Part shown: positions 51,501-60,200 of the stretch, piece by piece
Numbering within the stretch: the stretch's first letter is position 1
Layout of the letters: every line of letters starts with the position of its first letter
DNA from: AG25 sp035604455
GTDB lineage: Bacteria > Gemmatimonadota > Gemmatimonadetes > Gemmatimonadales > GWC2-71-9
Direction: 5' to 3'
Length of the DNA: 64,000 nt
Assembly: GCA_035604455.1 (NCBI GenBank)
Contig: DATNIM010000100.1
Location: forward strand, 25,586-89,585
Position numbers and translations under genes: made by a program
Notes under the pieces: model-generated
Seen by the model: the letters and a program-made list of their open reading frames with translations, nothing else
The model's database searches: none
Told to the model about the DNA's origin: nothing

Positions 51501-53453
51501 TCAGACGTCCAAGTTTCGGACGAACTTCGCGTTGGTCTCGATGAACCTGCGCCGGGGCTCCACTTCGTCGCCCATGAGGATCTCGAAGAGCTCCGATGCC
51601 TGCACCGCGTCCTCCATGGTCACCTTGAGGAGCGTACGCTTGGCCGGGTCCATCGTGGTGGACCGTAGCTGCTCGGGGTTCATCTCGCCGAGTCCCTTGT
51701 AGCGCTGGACGAGGATGCTGCCGGTGGATTCCCCCCCGTTCGTGAGTCGCTTCACGTAGCCGTCGCGATCCTTCTCGTCGTAGGCGTAGAACTCCTCTTT
51801 CCCCTTCGCGACGCGGTAGAGCGGCGGCTGCGCGATGTACACGTATCCCGCGTCGATGAGCTGCTTCATCTCCTTGTAGAAGAAGGTGAGGAGCAGCGTG
51901 CGGATGTGCGCCCCATCGACGTCCGCGTCGGTCATGATGATGATCTTGTGGTAGCGCGCGTCGTCGATGCTGAAGTCCTCGCCGATGCCTGTGCCGACCG
52001 CCGTGATGATCGTGCGGATCTCCTCGTTCCCCAGGACCCGGTCGATGCGGGCCCTCTGGACGTTCAGGATCTTCCCGCGCAGCGGCAGGATCGCCTGGAA
52101 GCTCCGATCCCGTCCCTGCTTGGCGGAGCCCCCGGCCGAATCGCCCTCAACCAGGTACACCTCGCACAGCTGAGGGTCGGTGAGCGAGCAGTCGGCCAGT
52201 TTCCCGGGCAGGAGGCCCCCGTCGAGAGCGTTCTTGCGTCGCACGAGCTCTCGTGCCTTGCGCGCGGCCTCGCGCGCGCGCGCCGCGCTGACCGCCTTGG
52301 CGATGATCGTCCGAGCGACGCTCGGGTTCTTGTCCAGGAACCCGCTCAAGGCGTCGTTCACCACGCTCTTGACGATGCCCTCGACCTCTGAGTTGCCGAG
52401 CTTGGTCTTGGTCTGACCCTCGAATTGGGGATCGCGAACTTTGACGTGCAGCACGCACGTGAGGCCTTCCCGGATGTCGTCCCCGGTGAGCGTGAAGTCC
52501 TCTTTCTTGAGCAGGCCGTCCTTCTTCGCCCACTCGTTGATCGTGCGCGTCAGGGCGGCCTTGAAGCCCGTGAGGTGGGTGCCCCCCTCGTGCGTGTTGA
52601 TGTTGTTGACGAACGAGAACGTGTTCTCGTTGTAGCCCTCGTCGTATTGGATGGCGCCTTCCACCTCGACGCCGTCCCGTGTCGCCTCGAACACGATCGG
52701 CTTCGCGTGCAGCGGCTTCCTGTTGCCGAGGAGCCAGCGCACGAATTCGGCGAGGCCGCCCTTGTAGATGAAGGTCTCTTCCTTCAGTTGTCCGGCGCGT
52801 TCGTCCTTGAGCGTGATCGTGAGGCCGCGGTTGAGGAACGCGAGCTCGCGCAGCCGGTTCGCCAGGGTGGCGTAGTCGAAGCGTGTCTCGGTGAAGATCG
52901 ACGAGTCGGGCTTGAACCAGACCGTCGTCCCCGTTCCCTTGGCTTTGCCCGTCGTCGCGAGCCGCTGCCGCGTCTCGCCGCGCTCGAACGCCATGTGATG
53001 CCGCTTGCCGTCGCGGTCGACCCACACCTCGAGCTTCTCCGAGAGAGCATTGACCACGGACACGCCCACGCCGTGCAACCCGCCCGAGACCTTGTAGGTG
53101 CTTTTGTCGAACTTGCCGCCGGCGTGCAGGACCGTGAGCGCCACCTCGACGCCGGGCTTCTTCTCCGTCTTGTGGATGTCGACTGGGATTCCGCGGCCGT
53201 TGTCGACCACGGTGACCGAGTTGTCCGGGTGGATCGTGACGTCGATGCGTGTGGCGAAGCCGGCCAGCGCCTCGTCGACCGAGTTGTCAACGACCTCGTA
53301 GACAAGATGGTGCAGCCCCCGGGCCGAGATGGAGCCGATGTACATCGCCGGCCGGCGGCGCACCGCTTCCAGACCCTTGAGGACCTGGATGGCGTCGGCC
53401 TGATAGTCACCGTTGGTCTTTGGTTTCGCCGAAGCGGCTTTCGCGTTTGCCAT
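51501..53453 (-). CDS. gyrB: DNA gyrase subunit B
   Basis: 650 aa. GHKL ATPase: EVVDNSVDEALAGFA, VVDNGRGIPVDIH and GLHGVGVSVVNALSE. The transducer domain includes QTKTKLGNSEV, and TOPRIM is present as EGDSAGGSAKQGRDRSFQAI with DADVDGAHIRTLLLTFF. It ends RRRFIETNAKFVRNLDV as in GyrB. Length is typical of the short form without the large insertion. It follows dciA by 6 bp. gyrA is not in the window. Confidence 0.98.
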   Translation of the reverse strand: MANAKAASAKPKTNGDYQADAIQVLKGLEAVRRRPAMYIGSISARGLHHLVYEVVDNSVDEALAGFATRIDVTIHPDNSVTVVDNGRGIPVDIHKTEKKPGVEVALTVLHAGGKFDKSTYKVSGGLHGVGVSVVNALSEKLEVWVDRDGKRHHMAFERGETRQRLATTGKAKGTGTTVWFKPDSSIFTETRFDYATLANRLRELAFLNRGLTITLKDERAGQLKEETFIYKGGLAEFVRWLLGNRKPLHAKPIVFEATRDGVEVEGAIQYDEGYNENTFSFVNNINTHEGGTHLTGFKAALTRTINEWAKKDGLLKKEDFTLTGDDIREGLTCVLHVKVRDPQFEGQTKTKLGNSEVEGIVKSVVNDALSGFLDKNPSVARTIIAKAVSAARAREAARKARELVRRKNALDGGLLPGKLADCSLTDPQLCEVYLVEGDSAGGSAKQGRDRSFQAILPLRGKILNVQRARIDRVLGNEEIRTIITAVGTGIGEDFSIDDARYHKIIIMTDADVDGAHIRTLLLTFFYKEMKQLIDAGYVYIAQPPLYRVAKGKEEFYAYDEKDRDGYVKRLTNGGESTGSILVQRYKGLGEMNPEQLRSTTMDPAKRTLLKVTMEDAVQASELFEILMGDEVEPRRRFIETNAKFVRNLDV

Positions 53454-53459
53454 GCTGTC

Positions 53460-53771
53460 CTAGAGTGAGAGCAACCAGCGGATCCCGCGAATGCGGCCCG
53501 CGCCGCGCCCGGCGTTCACGCGGGCCATGATGTCCGGCGTCAGCAGCTGGAGCTCGTTCATCCACGGGCTCGTCGCGACCCGAACGAACAACGTGCCGTC
53601 CGGCGTCACGCTGTCTGCGCGGGTGACCGCTGCGATCTGAGGGCCCACCAGTTCGGACCAAGCCGCCACGACCGCCGCCTGTTCGATGCGACGCCCGAAG
53701 CTCGCGCGCGCAAGGTACGCCCGGAGTATTTCGCCGACTGCGGTCGGCCTATTTCGACGGTCTGCGCTCAC
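53460..53771 (-). CDS. dciA: DciA-like DUF721 protein (helicase loader family)
   Basis: 103 aa from GTG 53771 with GGAG seven bases upstream. The DUF721 pattern is visible: VGEILRAYLARASFGRRIEQAAVVAAWSELVG, then VRVATSPWMNELQLLTPDI and a last strand IRGIRWLL. DciA loads the replicative helicase DnaB in bacteria without DnaC. It is commonly found near gyrB and recF, as here with gyrB 6 bp away. Confidence 0.85.
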   Translation of the reverse strand: MSADRRNRPTAVGEILRAYLARASFGRRIEQAAVVAAWSELVGPQIAAVTRADSVTPDGTLFVRVATSPWMNELQLLTPDIMARVNAGRGAGRIRGIRWLLSL

Positions 53772-54092
53772 CTGATCTCCGCCCCGCTGAAACGTGCTCG
53801 GAACGTCCCATGACGCGTGGCGGCGGGCGCCGCAAGGGTTCCTGAGGGACCTTCCAACATACCCTGAAGTCGTTGTCAGGTCAAGACTTACTCTGATACG
53901 GCACCCACCCGGGCGCCTCCCGAACGCCGGTTGGGTTTGGTGCGTCGCTCGACCGCGACCAGGGCCGCCTGCGACCAGGTTTTTCGGCCCAGTTATTCCT
54001 CCACGGGCTGACGGTCCTCGCTCACGCCTCGGCCCGCGAAGAGGCGCGACGGGCAACGGCCGCGACGCTCGGTGGGGTATAGGTTTGACGCC
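53772..54092. other. 321-bp divergent spacer between dciA-gyrB and mtnA-glpK
   Basis: No protein or RNA gene is seen. It carries the dciA promoter described separately and, at the right end, TATAGG (54078-54083) nine bases before the mtnA GTG, a possible -10 without a good -35. The stretch 53850-53910 is AT-richer than its surroundings. Confidence 0.6.
53856..53884 (-). promoter_or_regulatory. Promoter of dciA-gyrB
   Basis: Minus strand TTGACC (53884-53879) and TATGTT (53861-53856), 17 bp apart. The start is expected near 53849, giving a leader of about 78 nt before GTG 53771. One of the best promoter matches in the window. Confidence 0.7.
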
Positions 54093-55109
54093 GTGCCCGT
54101 CCCACCGATCGCCTGGACACAGACTTACGCCGTGCGGATCCTCGACCAGCGCCTCTTGCCGGGTGAGCGGGTCGAGAGAGACTTGGAAACGGCCCACGCC
54201 GCGGCCGACGCCATTCGGACACTCGCCGTCCGGGGTGCGCCGCTCATCGGTATCGCGGCAGCGATGGGGTTGGTCGCGGGCCTGCGTGCGCACCGGCACG
54301 ACGCGCGCGAGGCCTTCCTCGACGCCCAGGCCCGTTTGACCCGGCTCCTTGAGGCGGCCCGCCCCACCGCTGTGAACCTGCGCTGGGCCTTGGAACGGCA
54401 ACGCCGCGCCACACTCGCCACGCCCGGGGAGGGGGAAGCCTTATGGCAGTACCTGCGCGCCGAGGCGTCGGCCATCTTGGCCGAGGATGCCCTGACCTGT
54501 AGGCGAATCGGCGAGGCGGGCCTCGCGCTCGTGCCGGATGGAGCCCGCGTGCTCACCCACTGCAATGCGGGCGCGTTGGCGACGGCCGGTATCGGCACGG
54601 CCCTCGCGCCCGTGTACGCGGCCCACGAAGCGGGACGGCGGGTGCACGTTTTCGTCGATGAAACGCGGCCCCTGCTGCAGGGCTCGCGCCTCACGGCGTG
54701 GGAGCTCACTGAGCGCGGGGTCCCGTGCACGGTGATCGTCGACGGGGCCGCTGGTTCGCTGCTCGCACGCCGCCGCGTGGATGTGGTGCTCGTCGGGGCC
54801 GACCGTATTGTCGCGAACGGCGATTTCGCAAACAAGATCGGCACCTATTCGCTGGCGGTACTCGCGGCGCACCATGACGTGCCGTTCTATTGCGCCGCGC
54901 CGTGGTCGACGATTGACACCTCGATGCCCGACGGCGCCGGGATCCCGATCGAGGCCCGCGCGCCGAGCGAGCTCGGGTGCTGGGAAGGTCGCGCCTGCGT
55001 CCCCGCGGCGGCCGAGATCGAGAACCCCGCGTTTGACGTGACGCCGGCGCGCTACGTCGCGGCGTACGTGACCGAACGCGGCCTGCTGCGGCCGCCGTTC
55101 ACCTCATGA
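54093..55109 (+). CDS. mtnA: S-methyl-5-thioribose-1-phosphate isomerase
   Basis: 338 aa from GTG 54093 (GTG 54072 is in frame). RTLAVRGAPLIGIAAAMGL, LTHCNAGALATAGIGTAL with the catalytic Cys, and LVGADRIVANGDFANKIGTY with the catalytic Asp are all present. It works in methionine salvage. Related eIF2B-like isomerases share the fold, but these motifs fit MtnA. It overlaps glpK by ATGA, an unexpected pairing. Confidence 0.94.
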   Translation: MPVPPIAWTQTYAVRILDQRLLPGERVERDLETAHAAADAIRTLAVRGAPLIGIAAAMGLVAGLRAHRHDAREAFLDAQARLTRLLEAARPTAVNLRWALERQRRATLATPGEGEALWQYLRAEASAILAEDALTCRRIGEAGLALVPDGARVLTHCNAGALATAGIGTALAPVYAAHEAGRRVHVFVDETRPLLQGSRLTAWELTERGVPCTVIVDGAAGSLLARRRVDVVLVGADRIVANGDFANKIGTYSLAVLAAHHDVPFYCAAPWSTIDTSMPDGAGIPIEARAPSELGCWEGRACVPAAAEIENPAFDVTPARYVAAYVTERGLLRPPFTS

Positions 55110-56599
55110 GCGCCGTTCTCGCCCTCGATCAAGGCACGACGGGATCAACCGCGCTTGTCGTCGCGGAGGACGGCCGCATCCTCGGCCGGGGCTATCGCGA
55201 GATTCGCCAGCATTTCCCCGCCCCCGGCGAGGTCGAACACGACGCGGATGACCTGTTTGCCGCGACGGTCGAGGCCGGTCGTGAGGCGCTCGCGCAGGCC
55301 CGTGTGGAGCCCGTCGCCCTGGGCATCACGAACCAGCGGGAGACCGTGTGCGCCTGGGAGCGCGCGACGGGCCGCGCCGTGCACCGGGCGATCGTCTGGC
55401 AGGACCGTCGCACCGCGAGGCGCTGCCAGGAACTCGCACGTGCGGGCCGTGGGCCGTCGATTCGCGAGCGGACGGGCCTCATCCTCGACCCGTACTTCTC
55501 GGCGACCAAGATCGAGTGGATGCTCGAGCACGTCCCCGGACTCGCCCGGCGCGTCGCGGAAGGCGAGGTCGTGTTCGGAACGGTCGACACCTGGCTCGTG
55601 CATCGCTTCACCGGCGGGCGGGCGTATCTGACCGATCACACGAACGCGTCCCGGACGATGCTGTACAACCTCGACACGAGCGCCTGGGACGACGACCTGC
55701 TGGCCCTCTTCGGCGCGCCGCGGCATGCCCTCCCCGACGTTCTCCCCTCGAGCGGCGCCTTTGGCTCTTGCGATGCGGCGCACTTCGGTGTAGAGCTCCC
55801 GATCACTGGGGTCGTGGGCGATCAGCAGGGTGCGTTGTATGGGCAGGGCTGCTTCGTGGCCGGCGAGGCGAAGAACACCTACGGCACCGGCGCCTTCCTG
55901 CTCCTCCACACCGGGGCTCGGCGCGCCAAGTCGACCCACGGCATGCTCGTCACGGTCGCGTGTGGATCACGGGGCGAGCCGCAGTATGCGCTTGAGGGCA
56001 GCGTCTTCATCGCGGGTGCGGCGATCCAGTGGTTGCGCGACGGTCTCGGACTGATCACGACGGCCGCGGAGTCCGAGGTGCTCGCGCGGTCCGTGCCGGA
56101 TACGGGCGGCGTCGCTTTTGTCCCGGCGTTCGTGGGGCTCGGGGCGCCCCACTGGGAGCCGCGCGCCCGCGGTACGATCACGGGGCTCACGCGGGGCACG
56201 ACGCGCGCCCACCTGGTGCGCGCCGCGCTCGAGGCAATGGCGTTCAGCACCAAGGATGTGCTCGACGCGATGACGGCCGACGCGCGGCTCTCCCTCTCGG
56301 CGCTCCAAGTCGACGGGGGGGCCGCGGCGAACGACTGGCTGATGGAGTTCCAGGCGGACGTGCTCGGGGTGCCGGTCGCGCGCCCCGACGTGGTGGAAAC
56401 GACCGCGCTCGGCGTCGCCGGACTCGCAGGGCTCGCCGCGGGCGTGTGGCGCACTCCCGCGGACTTCCTCGCGGGACGCTCGTTCCGACGGTTTGATCCC
56501 CGCGAGCGCGGCGCCGCCCGGGAGGCCGCCGACTGGCGCCGGGCCGTGCAAACCGCGCTCCAGTGGGCGGCGACCGAGCCCGAGGCGCCCCGGGCGTAG
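55106..56599 (+). CDS. glpK: Glycerol kinase
   Basis: 497 aa. FGGY kinase: LALDQGTTGSTALVV, GITNQRETVCAWERATGR, IVWQDRRT, DPYFSATKIEWML, TDHTNASRTMLYNLDT and GDQQGALYGQGCF are all diagnostic of GlpK. It phosphorylates glycerol to glycerol 3-phosphate. No glpF or glpD is adjacent. Confidence 0.97.
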   Translation: MSAVLALDQGTTGSTALVVAEDGRILGRGYREIRQHFPAPGEVEHDADDLFAATVEAGREALAQARVEPVALGITNQRETVCAWERATGRAVHRAIVWQDRRTARRCQELARAGRGPSIRERTGLILDPYFSATKIEWMLEHVPGLARRVAEGEVVFGTVDTWLVHRFTGGRAYLTDHTNASRTMLYNLDTSAWDDDLLALFGAPRHALPDVLPSSGAFGSCDAAHFGVELPITGVVGDQQGALYGQGCFVAGEAKNTYGTGAFLLLHTGARRAKSTHGMLVTVACGSRGEPQYALEGSVFIAGAAIQWLRDGLGLITTAAESEVLARSVPDTGGVAFVPAFVGLGAPHWEPRARGTITGLTRGTTRAHLVRAALEAMAFSTKDVLDAMTADARLSLSALQVDGGAAANDWLMEFQADVLGVPVARPDVVETTALGVAGLAGLAAGVWRTPADFLAGRSFRRFDPRERGAAREAADWRRAVQTALQWAATEPEAPRA

Positions 56600-56664
56600 G
56601 CCCAGGCGGGTCACCCTTCCCGGCCACCCGGACCCCCGCTGGAGCAAATGGACCGGATCGACTG

Positions 56665-56670
56665 TATAAT
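56665..56670 (+). promoter_or_regulatory. Consensus TATAAT eight bases before ccmE
   Basis: TATAAT at 56665-56670 is preceded by ACTG and ends 8 nt before ATG 56679. No good -35 is found 16-18 bp upstream. Transcription would start at or within two bases of the start codon, so the ccm mRNA is predicted leaderless. Confidence 0.6.
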
Positions 56671-56678
56671 TAAAGACT

Positions 56679-57089
56679 ATGAAAATGAGCGCCGGAGCTA
56701 AATTCGCGCTTGGCGCCCTGATGATCGTCGGCTCGGTCGGCTATCTCATGGCGTCGGGCATCAAGCAGACGGGGCAGTACTTCCTGACCCCAGGCGAGCT
56801 GTCCCGCAAGATCGCGGACGACCCTTCCTTTTATAACACGGGCATGAAGGTCGGGGCCCACGTCGTTCGGGGGACCGTGTCGCGCGATGTCGCGAGCCAA
56901 ACGTTGCGGTTTCAGATCAGCGACGGCACGGCCAACTATCCGGTTGTGTTCCACGGGTTGCCGCCCGATACCTTCAACGACTCTGTCGAGGTGGTTGTCG
57001 AGGGTCGCCTGAAGTCCGACGGTGTGATTTACGCAACCAACGTCCTGGCCAAGTGCGGTTCGCGCTACGAAGCTGTTCCGAAGGCCTAA
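56679..57089 (+). CDS. ccmE: Cytochrome c maturation heme chaperone CcmE, Cys variant
   Basis: 136 aa. Membrane anchor near the N terminus (FALGALMIVGSVGYLMASGI), then the CcmE beta-barrel: VRGTVSRDVASQTLRFQISD, VVFHGLPPDTFNDSVEVVVEG and the end TNVLAKCGSRYEAVPKA. Classical CcmE binds heme through His in a HxxxY motif; here that position is Cys126 with Tyr130 (CxxxY), the known variant of some archaea and sulfate reducers. It carries heme to CcmF in the periplasm. A second ATG (56685) could be the start. Confidence 0.93.
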   Translation: MKMSAGAKFALGALMIVGSVGYLMASGIKQTGQYFLTPGELSRKIADDPSFYNTGMKVGAHVVRGTVSRDVASQTLRFQISDGTANYPVVFHGLPPDTFNDSVEVVVEGRLKSDGVIYATNVLAKCGSRYEAVPKA

Positions 57090-59108
57090 ATGACAATTCT
57101 CGGCACGCTTGCCCTGTGGGTGGCATTCCTCTTGGCCATCTTCGGGGCCGTGGTCGGGTTCCTTGGAGGATGGAAGGACCGAGCTGATCTCAAGCGAAGC
57201 GCCCGCAACGCGGTCTTCGCGATGTTCGGGGCGATGGCCACGGCCGTCTTCGCCCTCGAGTGGGCGCTGTTCCACCACGATTTCAACGTCGAGTACGTCG
57301 CCGCCTACACCAGCCGTAACCTGCCGATCTTCTATACCTGGTCGGCTCTGTACGCCGGGCAGAAGGGCAGCCTGCTGTTCTGGGCGACGGTCCTCTCGCT
57401 CTTCGGGTCTCTTGCGCAGCTGCTGACCGCGCCGCGGCACCGGGTGTACCTGCCCTACGTGACGGGGGTCGTTTCCACGGTCGCCGCGTTCTTCATCCTC
57501 GTGATGCTGGCTGCGGCGAACCCGTTCGACCGCCTGGCGTACACGCCGCTCGACGGCGGGGGGCTGAACCCCCAGCTCCAGAACCCCGGGATGGTGTTCC
57601 ACCCGCCGATGCTCTACCTCGGCTACATCTCGATGACCATCCCGTTCGCGTTTGCGATCGCCGCGCTGCTCTCCCGGCGCCTCGACTCGGACTGGCTGGT
57701 GGCCATCCGGAAGTGGACGCTCGTCTCCTGGCTCTTCCTCTCCATCGGCCTCGTGCTCGGCATGTGGTGGGCGTATGTGGAGCTCGGCTGGGGCGGGTAC
57801 TGGGCCTGGGACCCCGTGGAGAACGCGGCACTCCTTCCGTGGCTCACGATGACGGCCTTCCTCCACTCGGTCATGATTCAAGAGAAGCGGGGGATGCTGA
57901 AGAAGTGGAACCTCGCCCTGGTCATCGGGTCGTGGCTCCTGTCGATCATGGGCACGTTCATCACGCGGTCCGGCGTCATCTCGAGCGTCCACTCGTTCAC
58001 GCAGTCGAGCGTCGGGTACTACTTCCTCGTCTTCCTGGTCGGCGCGGCCATCGCGAGCTTCACGTTGTACGCCCGGCGCCTGCCGCTCCTCGAGGCCGAG
58101 TCGCGCCTTGAGTCCATGGTGAGCCGCGAGGCGACCTTCCTCTTCAATAACCTGCTCTTCGTGGGCATCGCGTTTTCCGTCCTGTGGGGCACGCTCTTCC
58201 CCATTCTGTCGGAGGCGGTGGAGGGCACCAAGGTCACGGTGGGGCCGCCTTTCTTCAATCAGGTGAATATCCCGCTCGGCCTCGGGCTGCTCGCCTTGAC
58301 GGGCATCGGCCCCTTGATCGCGTGGCGGCGTGCGTCGCTCCCGAATCTCCGCCGCCAGTTCGCCGTCCCGGTGACGGCGGGCGTGTTCGCCATGCTGCTG
58401 CTCCTCGTGATCGGCATGCGGGACCTGTCGCCGATGCTCACGGTCGGGATCGGCAGCTTCGTCGTGGCCACGGTCATCCAGGAGTTCGTGCGTGGGACGC
58501 GGGCCCGTCACCGTCAGTACGGCGAGGCAACCGCCCTCGCCCTGGCGCGGCTCGTCGCCCGGAACCGGCGACGCTACGGCGGCTACGTCGTGCACGCGGG
58601 CATCGTGGTCCTGTTCATCGCGTTCGCGGGCATGGCGTTCAAGACCGAGACGGAGGCCACGCTGCGCCCGGGCGAATCGGCCACCGTGAAGAGCCCGTAC
58701 GGGTGGACCTACACATTCACGCACCTGGGAATCTCGCAGTACGATCAGCTCAATCGCCAAGTGACGGCCGCGACCATCGAGATCCGGCGCAACGGCAAGC
58801 GGGTGGGCCTGCTCACGACCGAGAAGCGCCAGCACGTCGACGGGCTCGGGCGCCCGACGTTCCAGCCCTCGACCGCGGTCGGCATTCGGAGCGACCCGCT
58901 TGAGGACCTCTACGTTGTACTCGGCGGCGTGGTGAACGGAACCGAGCAGGCGGTGCTGCGGTTCACCATCAACCCGCTCGTGTGGTGGGTCTGGTACGGG
59001 GGCATGATCGTGGTGCTTGGTGGTCTCATCGTCATGTGGCCGGGCGGCACGCCCGCGGTGAAGCGGACGCAGGCGGGGTACGCGGTCCGGTTGGTGGCGG
59101 AGAAATGA
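57090..59108 (+). CDS. ccmF: Cytochrome c heme lyase subunit CcmF
   Basis: 672 aa, directly adjoining the ccmE stop. About 15 membrane spans. The heme-handling WWD motif is WWAYVELGWGGYWAWDPVEN, and HPPMLYLGYI and the GTFITRSGVISSVHSF block are conserved. It transfers heme from CcmE to apocytochromes in the periplasm with CcmH. It overlaps ccmH by ATGA. Confidence 0.97.
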   Translation: MTILGTLALWVAFLLAIFGAVVGFLGGWKDRADLKRSARNAVFAMFGAMATAVFALEWALFHHDFNVEYVAAYTSRNLPIFYTWSALYAGQKGSLLFWATVLSLFGSLAQLLTAPRHRVYLPYVTGVVSTVAAFFILVMLAAANPFDRLAYTPLDGGGLNPQLQNPGMVFHPPMLYLGYISMTIPFAFAIAALLSRRLDSDWLVAIRKWTLVSWLFLSIGLVLGMWWAYVELGWGGYWAWDPVENAALLPWLTMTAFLHSVMIQEKRGMLKKWNLALVIGSWLLSIMGTFITRSGVISSVHSFTQSSVGYYFLVFLVGAAIASFTLYARRLPLLEAESRLESMVSREATFLFNNLLFVGIAFSVLWGTLFPILSEAVEGTKVTVGPPFFNQVNIPLGLGLLALTGIGPLIAWRRASLPNLRRQFAVPVTAGVFAMLLLLVIGMRDLSPMLTVGIGSFVVATVIQEFVRGTRARHRQYGEATALALARLVARNRRRYGGYVVHAGIVVLFIAFAGMAFKTETEATLRPGESATVKSPYGWTYTFTHLGISQYDQLNRQVTAATIEIRRNGKRVGLLTTEKRQHVDGLGRPTFQPSTAVGIRSDPLEDLYVVLGGVVNGTEQAVLRFTINPLVWWVWYGGMIVVLGGLIVMWPGGTPAVKRTQAGYAVRLVAEK

Positions 59109-59692
59109 TCCTGCGGCCTTCCCTCGCCCGCGTCGCGGTCCTTGCCCTCGCGTGCGCGCTCCTCGGCGGAGTCGCGCCACTCGGCGCGCAGACTCGCGAC
59201 TCCCTCGCGGGCAGCGGGCCGGGCGGCACTCTGTGGGATCCGAACCGCGTCGGTCGTCCGCTCGAGCCCATCACGGCCGCCGACAACGACGCGGCCATTC
59301 AGGTGATCGAAAAGCGGCTGCGGTGCACCTGCAGCTGCAACCAGGACGTCTACACCTGCCGCACGACCGACTTCTCGTGCACGACCAGCCCGACCATGCA
59401 TCGCCACGTCCAGGCGCTCGCGAGCCGGGGGCTGATCGGGCAGCAGATCGTTGACAGCTTTGTGCAGGAGGACGGGATCGCTGTGTTGATGGCGCCGCCG
59501 GCCCACGGGTTCAACCTCGCCGGGTATTTCACGCCGGGGCTCGTCATCCTCGCCGCGGGCGTCTTGCTCGTACTGGCGCTACGGCGCTGGTCCGGCGACG
59601 CAGCTCCCGCTCCCGCGCCGGCCGCTCCGGCCGATGCCTCGCCCGAAGAACTCGAGCGCTTGCGGCGCGAGCTCGCGCAGTTCACCGACTAA
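59105..59692 (+). CDS. ccmH: CcmH/CycL-type cytochrome c thiol reductase subunit
   Basis: 195 aa from ATG 59105. Signal peptide (VAVLALACALLGGVAPLGAQ), then a helical domain with Cys motif RCTCSCNQDVYTCRTTDFSC, and a C-terminal membrane anchor (TPGLVILAAGVLLVLALRRW). The usual LRCPVCQ site reads LRCTCSC, with six Cys in this stretch instead of two, which may mean extra redox pairs. It reduces apocytochrome haem-binding Cys. Confidence 0.9.
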   Translation: MILRPSLARVAVLALACALLGGVAPLGAQTRDSLAGSGPGGTLWDPNRVGRPLEPITAADNDAAIQVIEKRLRCTCSCNQDVYTCRTTDFSCTTSPTMHRHVQALASRGLIGQQIVDSFVQEDGIAVLMAPPAHGFNLAGYFTPGLVILAAGVLLVLALRRWSGDAAPAPAPAAPADASPEELERLRRELAQFTD

Positions 59693-59699
59693 CTCCCTC

Positions 59700-60200
59700 G
59701 TGGCCGAATTCATCGTAGGCGTGCTGCTTGTGGCAGCCGCCGTGGCTTGGGTGCTCTACCCGGTTTTCCGGCCCGATACCGCGGCGCGCGTGCCGTCCAC
59801 TCCTGAGGTCATCGACCTCGAGGACGATCTGTCGCCGCGCGCGGTTGCGTTCGGGGCCCTGCGGGAAATCGAGTTCGACCGCGCGACGGGCAAGCTCTCC
59901 GACGCGGATTATGACGACTTGCATCGGAAGTACACCGCCGAGGCGCTCGCCTCGATGCGGGCTGAGACCGCGGACCAGCCGAAGCCACGCGTGGCCGCAA
60001 GACCGGCGGCTGCCGGCCCCCCCGAGGCTGGACCCGCCGTGTGTCCGGTGCACGGCCCCCGGCCGGAGCCCGACGCCGCATTCTGTTCGGAGTGTGGCCG
60101 CCGGCTCGGCGCCCAGGGGGCCTATTGCGCGCGCTGCGGGACGTCGCTTGAGGTGGACGCGCGCTACTGTCACGCGTGCGGCGCCCGTAGCGCCGCCTAG
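59700..60200 (+). CDS. CcmI-like membrane protein with two zinc ribbons
   Basis: 166 aa from GTG 59700, 7 bp after ccmH. One N-terminal membrane helix (FIVGVLLVAAAVAWVLYPVF), then LREIEFDRATGKLSDADYDDL, which matches the first cytoplasmic segment of CcmI. After a Pro-rich linker come Cys pairs: CPVHGP, FCSECGRRLG, YCARCGTSLE and YCHACGARS, two zinc ribbons. CcmI normally has periplasmic TPRs at this point. The protein converges on the ABC permease gene, overlapping it by four bases. Confidence 0.8.
   Translation: MAEFIVGVLLVAAAVAWVLYPVFRPDTAARVPSTPEVIDLEDDLSPRAVAFGALREIEFDRATGKLSDADYDDLHRKYTAEALASMRAETADQPKPRVAARPAAAGPPEAGPAVCPVHGPRPEPDAAFCSECGRRLGAQGAYCARCGTSLEVDARYCHACGARSAA

Noticed and set aside
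56670..59180. 836-aa minus-strand open frame
   Set aside because: Antisense shadow of ccmE and ccmF, extremely charged (Arg/Glu/His), with no hydrophobic or domain pattern.
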